DNA of 56,980 bases from Bacteroidales bacterium. GTDB lineage: Bacteria > Bacteroidota > Bacteroidia > Bacteroidales > JAQUTK01. Below are positions 45,122 through 53,718 of this stretch, piece after piece. The stretch covers positions 1-56,980 of the forward strand of contig JAQUTK010000024.1 in assembly GCA_028709785.1 (NCBI GenBank), read 5' to 3'. Under the pieces are notes generated by a model, which saw only the letters and a list, made by a program, of their open reading frames with translations, had not been told where the DNA came from and made no database searches. Positions within the stretch are counted from its first letter, which is position 1. Each line of letters opens with the position of its first letter. The position numbers were made by a program, and so were the translations under genes.

Positions 45122-46111
45122 TTAACGTCCTTCTTCTCTCTCCTGCAAAATCTTCCAGGCCTCTTTCTTTGCCTGTTCGGCGTCAAGCTGTGCTTTGGAT
45201 TTGCTGCGTGTCACGAAATAAACGCCGGAGAAGACCAGAACAACTGCGATCCCTTTAACGGGTCCGAAGGTATCCAGTCCGATCATGATTGCAAAAATGG
45301 AAGCCACGATCGGTTGTACATAGTTGTACATACTGATGACAGTTGGTCGCAGTGTTTTTTGTCCGATGGGGATAAAGAGATAACAGAGAAAGGTGGCGCC
45401 TCCCACGACATAGATGATCGCCCAAAGGATAGAAGAGGGTATCTGATGAAATTCTATATCTACGACATCTTCATAAGAGAAGGGGATGAAACAGATAGTT
45501 GCATACATGAACATCCATTTTAGTAGAGTCACCGGAGAATATCGCTGGATGAGGTCTTTGAAGAGGGTGAGGTAGAGGGCGAAACTAAGCTGTGCGATGA
45601 GGCAGAATATGGCTCCCCACACAGCATACGGAGTGCTTGATCCTTTGCTTCCCTGGTAGCTGCTCAGGATAAGGATTAGTGCACCGGTCGCACCGAGAAA
45701 GACACCACCGAGCTTCTTCCCCGTGATAGGCTCTTTGATCGTAATAGCGGCTATAATCATTGTCGTGATGGGCAATGTGGTGGCTATGACCGAGGCGTCA
45801 ATTGGAGAGGTCAACGCCAGACCAAACATGAATGAGCCCTGGTTGAAGACAATGGCGAGCATGGCAGCAAAGAAGAGACGAAGCATATCTTCGTGCCGTA
45901 CAGATTCTTTACGGAGGAAGAACGATGTGATCCAGAAGAGTATCGTGGCACCGAGCATCCGGAAGAGGGTCAGGGCAACAGGGGTAATCATCCCATCACC
46001 GTAGTTGAGAATTTCCTTGGCGACCGGAGAGTTGAGCCCCCAGATTATATTGGCAAACAGCATCAGACCATGGCCGATGCATGTTTTGTCTTTTAGTATG
46101 GCTTGCTTCAT
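45122..46111 (-). CDS. EamA/DMT-family transporter
   Basis: About 330 residues with two repeats of five helices, e.g. 'HGLMLFANIIWGLNSPVAKEIL' (repeat 1 start) and 'AVWGAIFCLIAQLSFALYLTLFKD' (repeat 2). The EamA motif 'GVFLGATGALILILSS' and the end 'PIVASIFAIMIGLDTFGPVKGIAVVLVFSGVYFV' are typical. Exports or imports small metabolites; substrate unknown. The ATG at 46111 (MKQAILKD) is preferred; 35 codons further upstream are charged and overlap the promoter. Confidence 0.88.
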   Translation of the reverse strand: MKQAILKDKTCIGHGLMLFANIIWGLNSPVAKEILNYGDGMITPVALTLFRMLGATILFWITSFFLRKESVRHEDMLRLFFAAMLAIVFNQGSFMFGLALTSPIDASVIATTLPITTMIIAAITIKEPITGKKLGGVFLGATGALILILSSYQGSKGSSTPYAVWGAIFCLIAQLSFALYLTLFKDLIQRYSPVTLLKWMFMYATICFIPFSYEDVVDIEFHQIPSSILWAIIYVVGGATFLCYLFIPIGQKTLRPTVISMYNYVQPIVASIFAIMIGLDTFGPVKGIAVVLVFSGVYFVTRSKSKAQLDAEQAKKEAWKILQEREEGR

Positions 46112-46141
46112 TGTTGGTACTTGTTCTCTTTGTTCTTTTCG

Positions 46142-46149
46142 CAAAGGTA
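46142..46149 (-). promoter_or_regulatory. -7 element of the EamA gene
   Basis: TACCTTTG followed by CGAAAAG on the minus strand matches TAnnTTTG, 31 bases before the ATG. Confidence 0.45.
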
Positions 46150-46435
46150 TGTTTTTTTTGAATGTGAGGGTGATGTTTATTCTTTTTGTTGCTTCTTCAT
46201 TTCTTTCTTTCCGCAAGAAAGAAACGAAGTAAAGAAAGAACTCTCCGCTTCATTTCTCGCCGGGTAGCTGTCGGCTGCTTTGCTGTGGCAACCCCAAACT
46301 CGCTTCGCTCAGACAGGGGTTGCCACGGTCGCAAATCTGCCTCTCGCTACTTTTCCGGCTCAAAAGTGAATGCGGAGGTCTTTTCTTTTGCCCACCTGCG
46401 GCGTGCAGGCTCGTTGCTTCGCAATCTTTTAAAAG
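46150..46435. other. gene-free stretch with a repeat-like GC-rich block
   Basis: GC-rich compared with its surroundings. gtggcaacccc (46285-46295) and ggggttgccac (46316-46326) make an 11-bp perfect stem around a 20-base loop that contains tcgcttcgctc. Similar blocks recur between genes in Bacteroidales genomes and read as fragments of a dispersed repeat. The plus-strand open frame across it is a shadow. Confidence 0.4.
46285..46326. repeat. large stem-loop of an intergenic repeat
   Basis: Perfect 11-bp arms as above. It does not sit at the end of either neighbouring gene, so termination is not its obvious purpose. Confidence 0.5.
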
Positions 46436-46467
46436 AAGAGAGCCGGACCATTAAGTCCAGCTCTCTT
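46436..46467 (-). terminator. terminator of the Lys/Ala-rich gene
   Basis: aagagagc (46436-46443) with gctctctt (46460-46467), extended by ggac/gtcc; on the minus strand it is followed by cttttaaaag. 38 bases past the stop. Confidence 0.75.
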
Positions 46468-46505
46468 GAATCAGTTTTGCCTTGTTAAAAGCCAAAGTGA
46501 GTTGC

Positions 46506-46844
46506 TTATTTAACTTTGTCAGCTGCTTTGTTTACTTTAACGGCTGCATTCGTAGTTGTTTTGTCAACAGCTTTCACAGCTGCATCTTTTTTCCCTGCTA
46601 CTTTTACTTCTCCTGTTTTCTTGGTTGCAGTCATAGTTGTTGCTTTTTTAGAAGCAACACTGTCTTTTTTACCTATCACAGCTGTTCCTGTTTTTACAGC
46701 TTTGGCTTTTACTGCCTCTTTCGTACCAGTAGCTGCTGTCGTAACTGCTTTAACGTCTTTCTTGATGGTTTTTGTATCCTGAGCATTAGAGACTCCTACT
46801 GCTGCGACCATAACCATAACTACAAACAACGATTTCAATTTCAT
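46506..46844 (-). CDS. Lys/Ala/Thr-rich small secreted protein
   Basis: 112 residues. Signal peptide MKLKSLFVVMVMVAAVGVSNA. The mature part (about 90 residues) is made almost only of K, A, T, V, G and D in short irregular repeats (KAVKTGTAVIGKKDS, KKATTMTATKKTGEVKVAGK), without aromatic or Cys residues, and is strongly basic. It looks like histone H1-tail-type low-complexity sequence, but the signal peptide sends it out of the cytoplasm. Related small basic secreted proteins occur in Bacteroidales; no function is known. Has its own promoter and terminator. Confidence 0.75.
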   Translation of the reverse strand: MKLKSLFVVMVMVAAVGVSNAQDTKTIKKDVKAVTTAATGTKEAVKAKAVKTGTAVIGKKDSVASKKATTMTATKKTGEVKVAGKKDAAVKAVDKTTTNAAVKVNKAADKVK

Positions 46845-46925
46845 CTTTTCTACAAATTAAATTGTTAGTACCATTATTAAAAACGTTTGGAAATGTACCT
46901 GCTATAGCAACAATTTTTCCGGCGT

Positions 46926-46933
46926 CAAAGGTA
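46926..46933 (-). promoter_or_regulatory. -7 element of the Lys/Ala-rich gene
   Basis: TACCTTTG followed by ACGCCGG on the minus strand matches TAnnTTTG, 82 bases before the ATG. Confidence 0.45.
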
Positions 46934-47174
46934 TATATATGTTATTCTGAATTGTACTGTTTTCGCTTCACTTTTATACCAATTTAATACATTAAAAATA
47001 GATTACTTTTAGAACTGCTTGATTTGTAGTAAATTGGCTCTACAGCATCTTCTGGCTGATTTTTTGTGTTTGAAAAAAGGACTTGTAAAACCTTCTTCAA
47101 ACCTTGTTTTTTTCTCTTCCTTCATGCGAAAAAGAATATCTATGATTTTGTATTACGATTTCAAAAAGTTGTCA

Positions 47175-47182
47175 TATATTTG
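47175..47182 (+). promoter_or_regulatory. -7 element of umuDC
   Basis: TATATTTG followed by CG matches TAnnTTTG, 31 bases before the umuD ATG. The closest TTTG (47147-47150) is 24 bases upstream. A LexA site cannot be named without a known consensus for this group. Confidence 0.45.
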
Positions 47183-47213
47183 CGTTGAGTTTACCATATA
47201 TAAGCAGATACAG

Positions 47214-47819
47214 ATGGGAGAAAATGATAAAAAAAGAGGTGGCAGACGAGAGGGAAGTGGCAGGAAGAAATGTAAAGGGAGGATGATTACATTTAAAGTA
47301 GATCTGGACCTTGAATCGTTGATGGATCGGCAGCAGGATCGCAGCTATTTTCTCAATGCGTGTATACGGAAGTCTTTGCTGCCACGGATGGACGGAGTGG
47401 AGCTGTTTCAGACCGACACTACCACACCAATGGAAATCCCGCTCTCTGAGCAGCGGCTTATTGCCGGCTTTCCTGCTCAGGTTGATGCCACTTATATGGA
47501 TACCTCTATCGATCTTAACAAGGAATTGATCCAGCATCCAGCCTCAACTTTTTATGCTCGTGCCATTGGTGATTCTATGATCGATGCCGGCGTGGATCCC
47601 GGCGATTTGCTCATCATTGATAAGGCAAAACAACCTACTGAAGAAAGTCTGGTGGTCTGTTGTCTCGATGGAGAGTTTACACTCAAGCACCTTCGGCTGG
47701 AGGGAGAAGTCGCCTGGCTGGTGCCGGCGAACAAAAAATATCCCTCTGTCAGGGTAACTACAGAAAATGATTTTCGTGTTTGGGGAGTAGTAACCTATAT
47801 CATTAAGAAGCAAAAATGA
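47214..47819 (+). CDS. umuD: UmuD-like S24 autoprotease
   Basis: Accessory subunit of the error-prone polymerase V; cleaved at a Ala-Gly bond after DNA damage. 201 residues from MGENDKKRGGRREGSGR, a basic N-terminal part longer than in E. coli UmuD and with the 'GGxREGSGRK' motif. Cleavage site is probably in 'LIAGFPAQVD' (A-G); the catalytic dyad is S121 in 'AIGDSMIDAG' and K158 in 'FTLKHLR'. 'DLLIIDKAK' is the usual strand after the Ser. Overlaps umuC by four bases (ATGA). The ATG at 47214 is chosen because upstream codons lie before the -7 element. Confidence 0.92.
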   Translation: MGENDKKRGGRREGSGRKKCKGRMITFKVDLDLESLMDRQQDRSYFLNACIRKSLLPRMDGVELFQTDTTTPMEIPLSEQRLIAGFPAQVDATYMDTSIDLNKELIQHPASTFYARAIGDSMIDAGVDPGDLLIIDKAKQPTEESLVVCCLDGEFTLKHLRLEGEVAWLVPANKKYPSVRVTTENDFRVWGVVTYIIKKQK

Positions 47820-49084
47820 TTATTCATGTCGATTGCAATAACTATTATGTTTCCTGTGAGCGCATCTTTCGACCCTATCTGTGGAACAAACCTGTGGTCG
47901 TTGTCACCAATAATGAGAACGGAGGGGGCATTATTCTGGCGCTTTCCAAAGAAGCAAAACTACTCGGACTGAAACGTGGTGCGCCCGTGTATAAGGTGAA
48001 GGAGCTTCTGGAGAAGAATGAAGTGATGGTCTTCCCAACCAATTTTATCCTCTATAACGATATCTCCAACCGGATCATGTCAATTGTGCGTGAGAGTGGA
48101 CTGGTGCTACATATACAAAAAACTTCCATTGATGAGTTTTTCGGCACCCTTCCTGTGGAAGATCCCAAGGAAGCCCAGGTGATGGCGCAGGAATTATGCC
48201 GCCGTATCACTCAGGCTACTGATATTCCGGTATCCTGTGGCTGTGCTTCTACCTATACGTTAACCAAAGTAGCGACATGGTTTGTCAAACACTATCCTTT
48301 TCCCGGTGTCTGTGTCATCACAGAGGTAAACCGTGAAAAGGCACTTGCCTTGCTTCCGGTACAGGATGTGTGGGGGATCGGACGGCAGCATTTCAAGAAA
48401 CTACAGTATATAGGTGTACGTACTGCTCTGGATTTTATCCGGCTCAAAGAGAGTCGGGTACAATCTTTAATGACTGTCGTAGGAGCAAAGACCCGAAAAG
48501 AACTTCGTGGTATTCCCTGTATAGATATATCCGAGCTCCCGCAAAAGAAATCCATCTGTACCAGTCGTTCCTTTTCCAGTATGATCACCGACAAGGATGA
48601 AGTGAAGGAAGCTGTAGCCAACTTTACAGCCTGTTGTGCCCGCAAACTCAGGGCACAAAAGAGCTATTGTCAGAGCATAACCGTCTTTATTCTGACCAAT
48701 TTTCACCGCGAAGACCTTCCTCAGTACTGGAGTAGCGACTCTTTGCACCTGAAGATTCCTACTTCAGACACTCTCGAACTCACCAAAGCTGCTATTCAGG
48801 TATTTGAGCTGATCTTTAAAGAAGGATATAAGTATAAGAAAGCAGGGGTGATCGTTACTGATATTACCTCTGATACTGCTATGCAACAAGATCTCTTTGA
48901 CACTATAAATCGTAGTCGTCAACAACGGATCATGAAAGCGATGGATCATATCAATGACAAATATGGAGCCGATAAAGTGCGTCTGCTTGTACAGGGATTG
49001 GAAAATAACCGTTGGAAGATAAAAGGGATCAATGATCTTCGCTGTTTTACCACCAATATAAATGATATACTGCAGATATGTTAA
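47816..49084 (+). CDS. umuC: UmuC, Y-family translesion DNA polymerase V catalytic subunit
   Basis: Copies past DNA lesions during the damage response. 422 residues: 'HVDCNNYYVSCERIF' with metal Asp, 'SIDEFFGTL' with D106-E107, the palm region 'VSCGCASTYTLTKVATWF', HhH finger-thumb part 'VWGIGRQHFKKL', and the C-terminal little-finger and DUF4113-like tail ('MKAMDHINDKYGADKVRLLVQG'). All catalytic acids are present. Coupled to umuD. Confidence 0.95.
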   Translation: MIIHVDCNNYYVSCERIFRPYLWNKPVVVVTNNENGGGIILALSKEAKLLGLKRGAPVYKVKELLEKNEVMVFPTNFILYNDISNRIMSIVRESGLVLHIQKTSIDEFFGTLPVEDPKEAQVMAQELCRRITQATDIPVSCGCASTYTLTKVATWFVKHYPFPGVCVITEVNREKALALLPVQDVWGIGRQHFKKLQYIGVRTALDFIRLKESRVQSLMTVVGAKTRKELRGIPCIDISELPQKKSICTSRSFSSMITDKDEVKEAVANFTACCARKLRAQKSYCQSITVFILTNFHREDLPQYWSSDSLHLKIPTSDTLELTKAAIQVFELIFKEGYKYKKAGVIVTDITSDTAMQQDLFDTINRSRQQRIMKAMDHINDKYGADKVRLLVQGLENNRWKIKGINDLRCFTTNINDILQIC

Positions 49085-49111
49085 TAAATTACTCAAAATC
49101 AGCGAAATAAA

Positions 49112-49142
49112 TTTGGAGTAATAAAACAAATCATTATCTTTG
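49112..49142 (+). promoter_or_regulatory. promoter of the LRR gene
   Basis: TTTG (49112-49115), 19 bases, TATCTTTG (49135-49142), then C: a full match to the Bacteroidetes -33/-7 pattern, 79 bases before the ATG. Confidence 0.65.
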
Positions 49143-49220
49143 CAAATACAGTAATAGTCGCCCCGTGAGCAATTCACTCTTGAATAGAATCCTTTTTATT
49201 CACCATTAATTCAGACGATT

Positions 49221-51260
49221 ATGAAAAAATTACTACATCTTTCCCTCTTTTTGTTGCTTGCAACTGCAACGTATGCAACTGATTTTACAGTAGGCAATCT
49301 GAAGTACACGATTAATCCCGATAACGAAACTGTTTCTGTTGCCGCGCAGACGACATCCATCTCGGGATCTCTAATAATTCCCTCATCGGTGAATTATGAA
49401 TCGAAGGTATATGAAGTCACTGAAATAGGCTCCAATGCTTTTTATAATCAGACTTCATTGATATCTGTAGATATTCCCTCTACTGTAACAAGAATAAGAA
49501 GTACTGCATTTTATAACTGCACCAAACTTGATACAGTAAATATTCCTTCGAGTGTTACTTCGATAGAGTATAGGGCGTTTTACTGTTGTATAGCACTGGA
49601 TAGTATTATAATTCCTTCCAGTGTCATGTCAATAGGTGCTGAAGCATTCAATTACTGTACTTCACTTCAGGCAGTATGGATTGCCGAAGGTGTTCCCATG
49701 CTTGGGAGCAAAGCTTTTTACCGCTGTTCTAAACTGATTTTGATTTCACTTCCTTCTACGATGAATTTGATTGGAAGTGAGGCTTTTAGTGGGTGTACTT
49801 CATTGGATTCAATAACGATTCCTGAGTATGTCAAATCTATAGAATACGGACTTTTTTCGAGCTGTACTGCACTAACCTCTGTGAAGTTGCCTGATTCCCT
49901 TCTATCGATTGGCAATAATGCCTTTTATTATTGTTCAGCTCTTCCTTCGATTACTATTCCGGATAGTGTAACATCAGTAGGAGCTTCGGCTTTTGATGGA
50001 TGCACAACACTTACTTCGATCGTGATTCCAGAGAAAGTCACGACAATCAATGACAAGACGTTTTATGGTTGTAGTTCACTAACATCAATTGCTTTCACAG
50101 ACAGTCTTTCTTCCATTGGACGCTTTGCCTTTACCGGTTGCTCCGGACTTGCTGCATTCGCATTTCCCAATAGTGTCACATCCATTGGTGCATCCGCCTT
50201 TTCCCATTGCACCGGACTTACCTCTATTGTACTCCCGGATAGTTTGACTACGATTGCCAGCTCGGCATTTTACGGCTGCTCCGGACTCTCTTCAGTAACC
50301 ATCCCTGAAGGTGTAATATCGATTGACGACAAGGCATTCTCCGTCTGCAACAGTCTTACTTCGATAACCATTCCTTCAAGTGTCGTTTCAATTGGTGAAG
50401 AAGCGTTTTCGAGTTGCAAAACCCTTTACAACGTAATCCTCTCAGAAGGTGTAGTTTCGATAGGCTTGAATGCTTTTTACCGTTGTCCCTTTAACTCTAT
50501 TGCCATTCCGGCAAGTGTACAATCACTGAAAGGGGCATTTAGGGACTGTTCGGGACTTTCCCTGTTTGAAGTATCGGAAGGTTCTCTATCGTTTACAGTG
50601 AAAGATGGTGTATTGTTTACCGCAGATGAAGAAACTCTTGTTGCTTATCCGAGTGCAAAAGGAACTTCTTATGTGATTCCTTCCAGTGTGACAGCTATTG
50701 ATGACTATGCTTTTTACGCATGCTATGTAACTTCGGTGACCATCCCATCCAGTGTCACTTCAATTGGTGACTATGCATTTACAGGATGTTTGGATATGCT
50801 AAAAATCACTCTGCCGCCAAGTATCACGGTAATAGGAATCAAAGCATTTATGAATTGCTTGGTACTGAATGAAGTGCATTGTATGAATACAACTCCCCCC
50901 TCGCTATTGAGCTATGATGTGTTTTATAATGTATCCCACGGTAGTCGAACACTTTATGTACCAACAGGAGCAAAGGCTGCCTATGATAATGTTACAAGAT
51001 GGAAAGAATACTTTACCGTTGTAGAAGAAGATATCTCTGATGTGGCAGAGGCAGACATTCTTCCACTCACACTTTTTGCCGATGGTGATGGAGTTATTGT
51101 CAAAGGAGCCACGGCCGGTACGATCATAACAGTGTACTCTCTCTCTGGAACACCAGTAATGTCAATATCTGCAGAAGGTGGTGCACAGCGAATCGCTCTT
51201 CAGCCCGGAAGCTTTTACTTTGTCAAAGTGGGAGAGCAGATTCGAAAAATAATGTTGTAA
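49221..51260 (+). CDS. BspA-like leucine-rich repeat (LRR_5) surface protein with C-terminal sorting-type domain
   Basis: 679 residues. Signal peptide MKKLLHLSLFLLLATATYA. From about 60 to 590 the protein is a row of LRR_5 (BspA/TpLRR) repeats, period about 23 residues, consensus I-P-S-S-V-T-S-I-G-x-x-A-F-x-x-C-x-x-L, more than 20 copies. One longer spacer at about 455-485 is in the run. The last 80 residues (after 'EEDISDVAEADI') resemble the beta-sandwich domains found at the end of Bacteroidales surface proteins (VYSLSGTPVMSIS, SFYFVKVGEQIRKIML), including T9SS or DUF6383 type sorting domains. BspA-like proteins bind fibronectin and other host proteins in oral relatives; role here is inferred only. 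Confidence 0.88.
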   Translation: MKKLLHLSLFLLLATATYATDFTVGNLKYTINPDNETVSVAAQTTSISGSLIIPSSVNYESKVYEVTEIGSNAFYNQTSLISVDIPSTVTRIRSTAFYNCTKLDTVNIPSSVTSIEYRAFYCCIALDSIIIPSSVMSIGAEAFNYCTSLQAVWIAEGVPMLGSKAFYRCSKLILISLPSTMNLIGSEAFSGCTSLDSITIPEYVKSIEYGLFSSCTALTSVKLPDSLLSIGNNAFYYCSALPSITIPDSVTSVGASAFDGCTTLTSIVIPEKVTTINDKTFYGCSSLTSIAFTDSLSSIGRFAFTGCSGLAAFAFPNSVTSIGASAFSHCTGLTSIVLPDSLTTIASSAFYGCSGLSSVTIPEGVISIDDKAFSVCNSLTSITIPSSVVSIGEEAFSSCKTLYNVILSEGVVSIGLNAFYRCPFNSIAIPASVQSLKGAFRDCSGLSLFEVSEGSLSFTVKDGVLFTADEETLVAYPSAKGTSYVIPSSVTAIDDYAFYACYVTSVTIPSSVTSIGDYAFTGCLDMLKITLPPSITVIGIKAFMNCLVLNEVHCMNTTPPSLLSYDVFYNVSHGSRTLYVPTGAKAAYDNVTRWKEYFTVVEEDISDVAEADILPLTLFADGDGVIVKGATAGTIITVYSLSGTPVMSISAEGGAQRIALQPGSFYFVKVGEQIRKIML

Positions 51261-51379
51261 ATATGTACTCGAGTACACAGACTATTGTGGAGATGTCTCC
51301 AAAAGGTGGAGTTGTCTGAAAATCGGGTAGGGGTATTATATTTATCAATGGTCTTCCGCATTGCAGTATACCAGTTCTG

Positions 51380-51421
51380 AAAGAGAGGCTTTGAATGAAT
51401 GTTCATTCAAGGCCTCTCTTT
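51380..51421. terminator. long terminator after the LRR gene
   Basis: aaagagaggc pairs with gcctctcttt and the inner ttgaatgaa with ttcattcaa, giving about 19 pairs around a 2-base loop. Works for either direction by its symmetry; it lies between the LRR gene and the nucleoside hydrolase remnant. Confidence 0.8.
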
Positions 51422-51501
51422 AAAAGATCAGTAAGAGGGTTTATTCTGCATTGTATCTGAATTGGAGGTACTGTTCATTATTTAGTGAGTTAAAAAGAGG
51501 A

Positions 51502-51915
51502 TTATTTCAAGGGTTGGTGTCTCATGAGATTTTCTATTATTCCTGTAATCTCGGGGATTCCCATCTTCTGAATGAGACGCAGATGCGTTCCTTTTTCTAC
51601 TGCTTTCCAGGTATTGCTGCCATCCGCAGCAATGGAGCATTGTCCTCTCTCTACCGAAAAATAAGGGGCATACCCTTTTATTGCGACAAGTTTGGCTGTC
51701 TGGTCCCAACTCATGTGTCCTTCCATTCCGTCTTCTGCCAAACATAGTTTGAAAACCTTTTTTACCGGACTCTTATCCATATTTATGGTAGCAACGGAGC
51801 TGCCTGTTCGTTTTTTTCGCCAATTTCAAATCCGCTGAATATAATCTCTGCCGGCCACTCATTGATAATAACAGTTGATGCAGTTGCATCAGAATAATAG
51901 AAACCGCAATAAAGA
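51502..51915 (-). pseudogene. nucleoside hydrolase, degraded 3' remnant
   Basis: The 92-codon frame at 51502-51780 reads DKSPVKKVFKLCL, then SWDQTAKLVAIKGYAPYFSV and DGSNTWKAVEKG, which matches the C-terminal part of inosine-uridine-type nucleoside hydrolases (SWDQTA...GY.PYF...G.NTW). Just upstream on the same strand another frame gives 'YYSDATASTVIINEWPAEII' and 'FSGFEIGEKNEQAAPLLP', the preceding hydrolase segment, and ends at a stop; the two frames are out of phase by 5 bases. So the gene has a frameshift and lacks its first half with the DxDxxxDD metal site. Annotators may list the 92-codon frame as a small hypothetical protein. Confidence 0.7.
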
Positions 51916-51942
51916 AATGTGGTAACAGTTGCATTACACGAC

Positions 51943-53517
51943 TTAATTGCTGTTTATTTGCAAACGATCCGATACTTTGTTCTTAATCAGCTCCAGCGTA
52001 TACTCAAGAACCCTGTCTTTGTGAAGGATCTCATCTTCAATACTATTTGAGATGAAATAGTCCGGTATGATTCCCTTCCGGTCATCGATGCCGCAGGCAT
52101 ACCAAAACTTCTTCCACGATGTCGTTACCTTTATATCAGAGTGAGGTAAAGAGAAAGAATGTACATCACCAAAGCCCACAGTAATTCCACCTGTCTCTTC
52201 TCCGATCAGGATACCATCACCATAACATTTAAAAGGAGAAGCAAACATGCAGGCAGCCGAAAAAGTTCCGTTGTTCAGCAGTATGTAATACTTTCCCGTA
52301 AATCGCAACGGATTATCCCGTGGCAGATATGGATCTGTATTTACCTTCTTATAGAGTTTGCCCCAATCCCCTTCCTTCGGTTTGATATAATACGCCATCT
52401 TACCAGTCTCTTCAATTTCTTTGCTCATCTTAAAAGCCAGAGAATCCAACTCTTTAAAAGGTTGGTTAAAGAGATATTGCATCAGTTCGGCGCCAATCAC
52501 CGAATGGCCACCACCATTGTTTCGAATATCAATGATCAGATGTCGGATCTTTCTCTCCTGTATCTCTTTAAACGTCTGTTTGTAAAACTTCTCATATCCC
52601 TTTATATCGTTGCAACCATGAAAGCCGAGATAACCGATATTGTCTGGCAAAACTTTGAATTCCAGTTCGCTCTTTCTTTCTCTTTTCGAAAGATAAGCGA
52701 TGCATAATTTCGAGAGAACCCCACCCGACGTATGAACCTTCACAATTTTACCCGTATCAGCTTGTTTGTAGCTGATTGTGTATGAGCCAAAATTATTCCA
52801 GATGGCGATATTAAAAGGATCAGTAATCAATCTGTTTCTCCAGGCGATATTCTCGAAACTAACCAGTTGACTCATCTCATCGATAAACTGAGAAGTACTT
52901 CTGCCGTTGATCGCCACTATTTCAGAGCCGGGAGGTATTCTGTCCATCCATGTAAGGTTATCAATCACATAGATCTTCTCCTCCATAATTCGGATCTTAT
53001 TGGGGAAAATAGCACGAAACGCCAGCTGCATAAAATTGATCACGGGTTTGGTGTGAGCATCTTTAAAAAGAGAGGTCAACCTTGCACAACCCTTATACAA
53101 CTCCAGTTCGGAAATCTTGTCCGGCATCTCTTTCTTGTAATCCATCAGTACCTGCTCGAAAGAATCTTTGGGCAGGCAGTAATAGATATCGGGATGAATA
53201 TGCTCCAACTTCTCAATCATCACATCCAGATCGCCGATAGCCTCCTCTTTAGCTATGGATTTAAATTGAGTGGAGTAAATGATCAACCCCCAAAGAGCTA
53301 TCAGTACGATGGATGATTTAAATAACTCACTCTGAATATATGGGATATATGGTGTCTTCTTCTTGAAAAGAAAAAAGACATTTGAAAAGAGGAAACTCAT
53401 TACAAGTACCAGAAGAAACATTTCAATAATATCATTCACTAACAAGTTTTGATTGAATAACATATAGACAATCAGAACCAAATGTATCACGGCACAAATT
53501 ACATATTTCTTCTTCAT
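51943..53517 (-). CDS. membrane-anchored S41 family (tail-specific) peptidase
   Basis: 524 residues. Three hydrophobic segments at the N-terminus (about 5-23, 32-52 and 68-86) anchor it. Then a helical region ('DLDVMIEKLEHIHPDIYY'), a PDZ-like part ('IPPGSEIVAINGRS', about 205-240) and the S41 core: 'NIGYLGFHGCND', 'LIIDIRNNGGGHSVIGAELM', 'YYILLNNGTFSAACMFASPF' with the catalytic Ser (in TFSAA) and 'IGEETGG'. C-terminal 'DRKGIIPDYFI' is also typical. Probably a periplasmic processing or tail-specific protease; the multi-helix anchor is unusual for a CtpA-like enzyme. Confidence 0.88.
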   Translation of the reverse strand: MKKKYVICAVIHLVLIVYMLFNQNLLVNDIIEMFLLVLVMSFLFSNVFFLFKKKTPYIPYIQSELFKSSIVLIALWGLIIYSTQFKSIAKEEAIGDLDVMIEKLEHIHPDIYYCLPKDSFEQVLMDYKKEMPDKISELELYKGCARLTSLFKDAHTKPVINFMQLAFRAIFPNKIRIMEEKIYVIDNLTWMDRIPPGSEIVAINGRSTSQFIDEMSQLVSFENIAWRNRLITDPFNIAIWNNFGSYTISYKQADTGKIVKVHTSGGVLSKLCIAYLSKRERKSELEFKVLPDNIGYLGFHGCNDIKGYEKFYKQTFKEIQERKIRHLIIDIRNNGGGHSVIGAELMQYLFNQPFKELDSLAFKMSKEIEETGKMAYYIKPKEGDWGKLYKKVNTDPYLPRDNPLRFTGKYYILLNNGTFSAACMFASPFKCYGDGILIGEETGGITVGFGDVHSFSLPHSDIKVTTSWKKFWYACGIDDRKGIIPDYFISNSIEDEILHKDRVLEYTLELIKNKVSDRLQINSN

Positions 53518-53607
53518 GATCGTCAGTCTTTATAATGCAATAGGAACTAGGTCAGCGGACACATTCATAGATAGAACAATAGCGCAAATGTAAATATTCT
53601 TTTTCTT

Positions 53608-53639
53608 ATTGTAAATGTGAATAATGTTTTTTATCTTTG
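53608..53639 (+). promoter_or_regulatory. promoter of the CHASE4 kinase gene
   Basis: ATTG (53608-53611), 20 bases, TATCTTTG (53632-53639) then A: one mismatch in the -33 part only. 80 bases before the ATG. Confidence 0.5.
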
Positions 53640-53718
53640 AGGAAGAATTGTACATTATGATAATGATATTTGCTGATAGTATTCCTGATGAGTTAACTCT
53701 TAATTCAATGCGAAGGAA

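Larger units (their letters stand above)
46845..47213. other. 369-base divergent promoter region
   Basis: Between the minus-strand Lys/Ala-rich gene and umuD. Holds the two -7 elements listed (46926 minus, 47175 plus). The middle shows A/T-rich sequence and short low-quality open frames only; the 65 codons before the umuD ATG are not conserved in character. Confidence 0.5.

Noticed and set aside
46186..46488. 100-codon plus-strand frame in the GC-rich block
   Set aside because: Runs across the repeat and a terminator; composition fits repeat-derived sequence and not a protein.
46516..46782. Plus-strand frame opposite the Lys/Ala-rich gene
   Set aside because: Mirror of the repetitive codons; the minus strand has a signal peptide, promoter and terminator.
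49400..50900. CRISPR-like periodicity
   Set aside because: The regular pattern comes from LRR_5 codons of about 69 bases with varied sequence; no constant repeats with spacers.
51451..51747. 98-codon plus-strand frame
   Set aside because: Opposite strand of the nucleoside hydrolase remnant, with no recognisable features.
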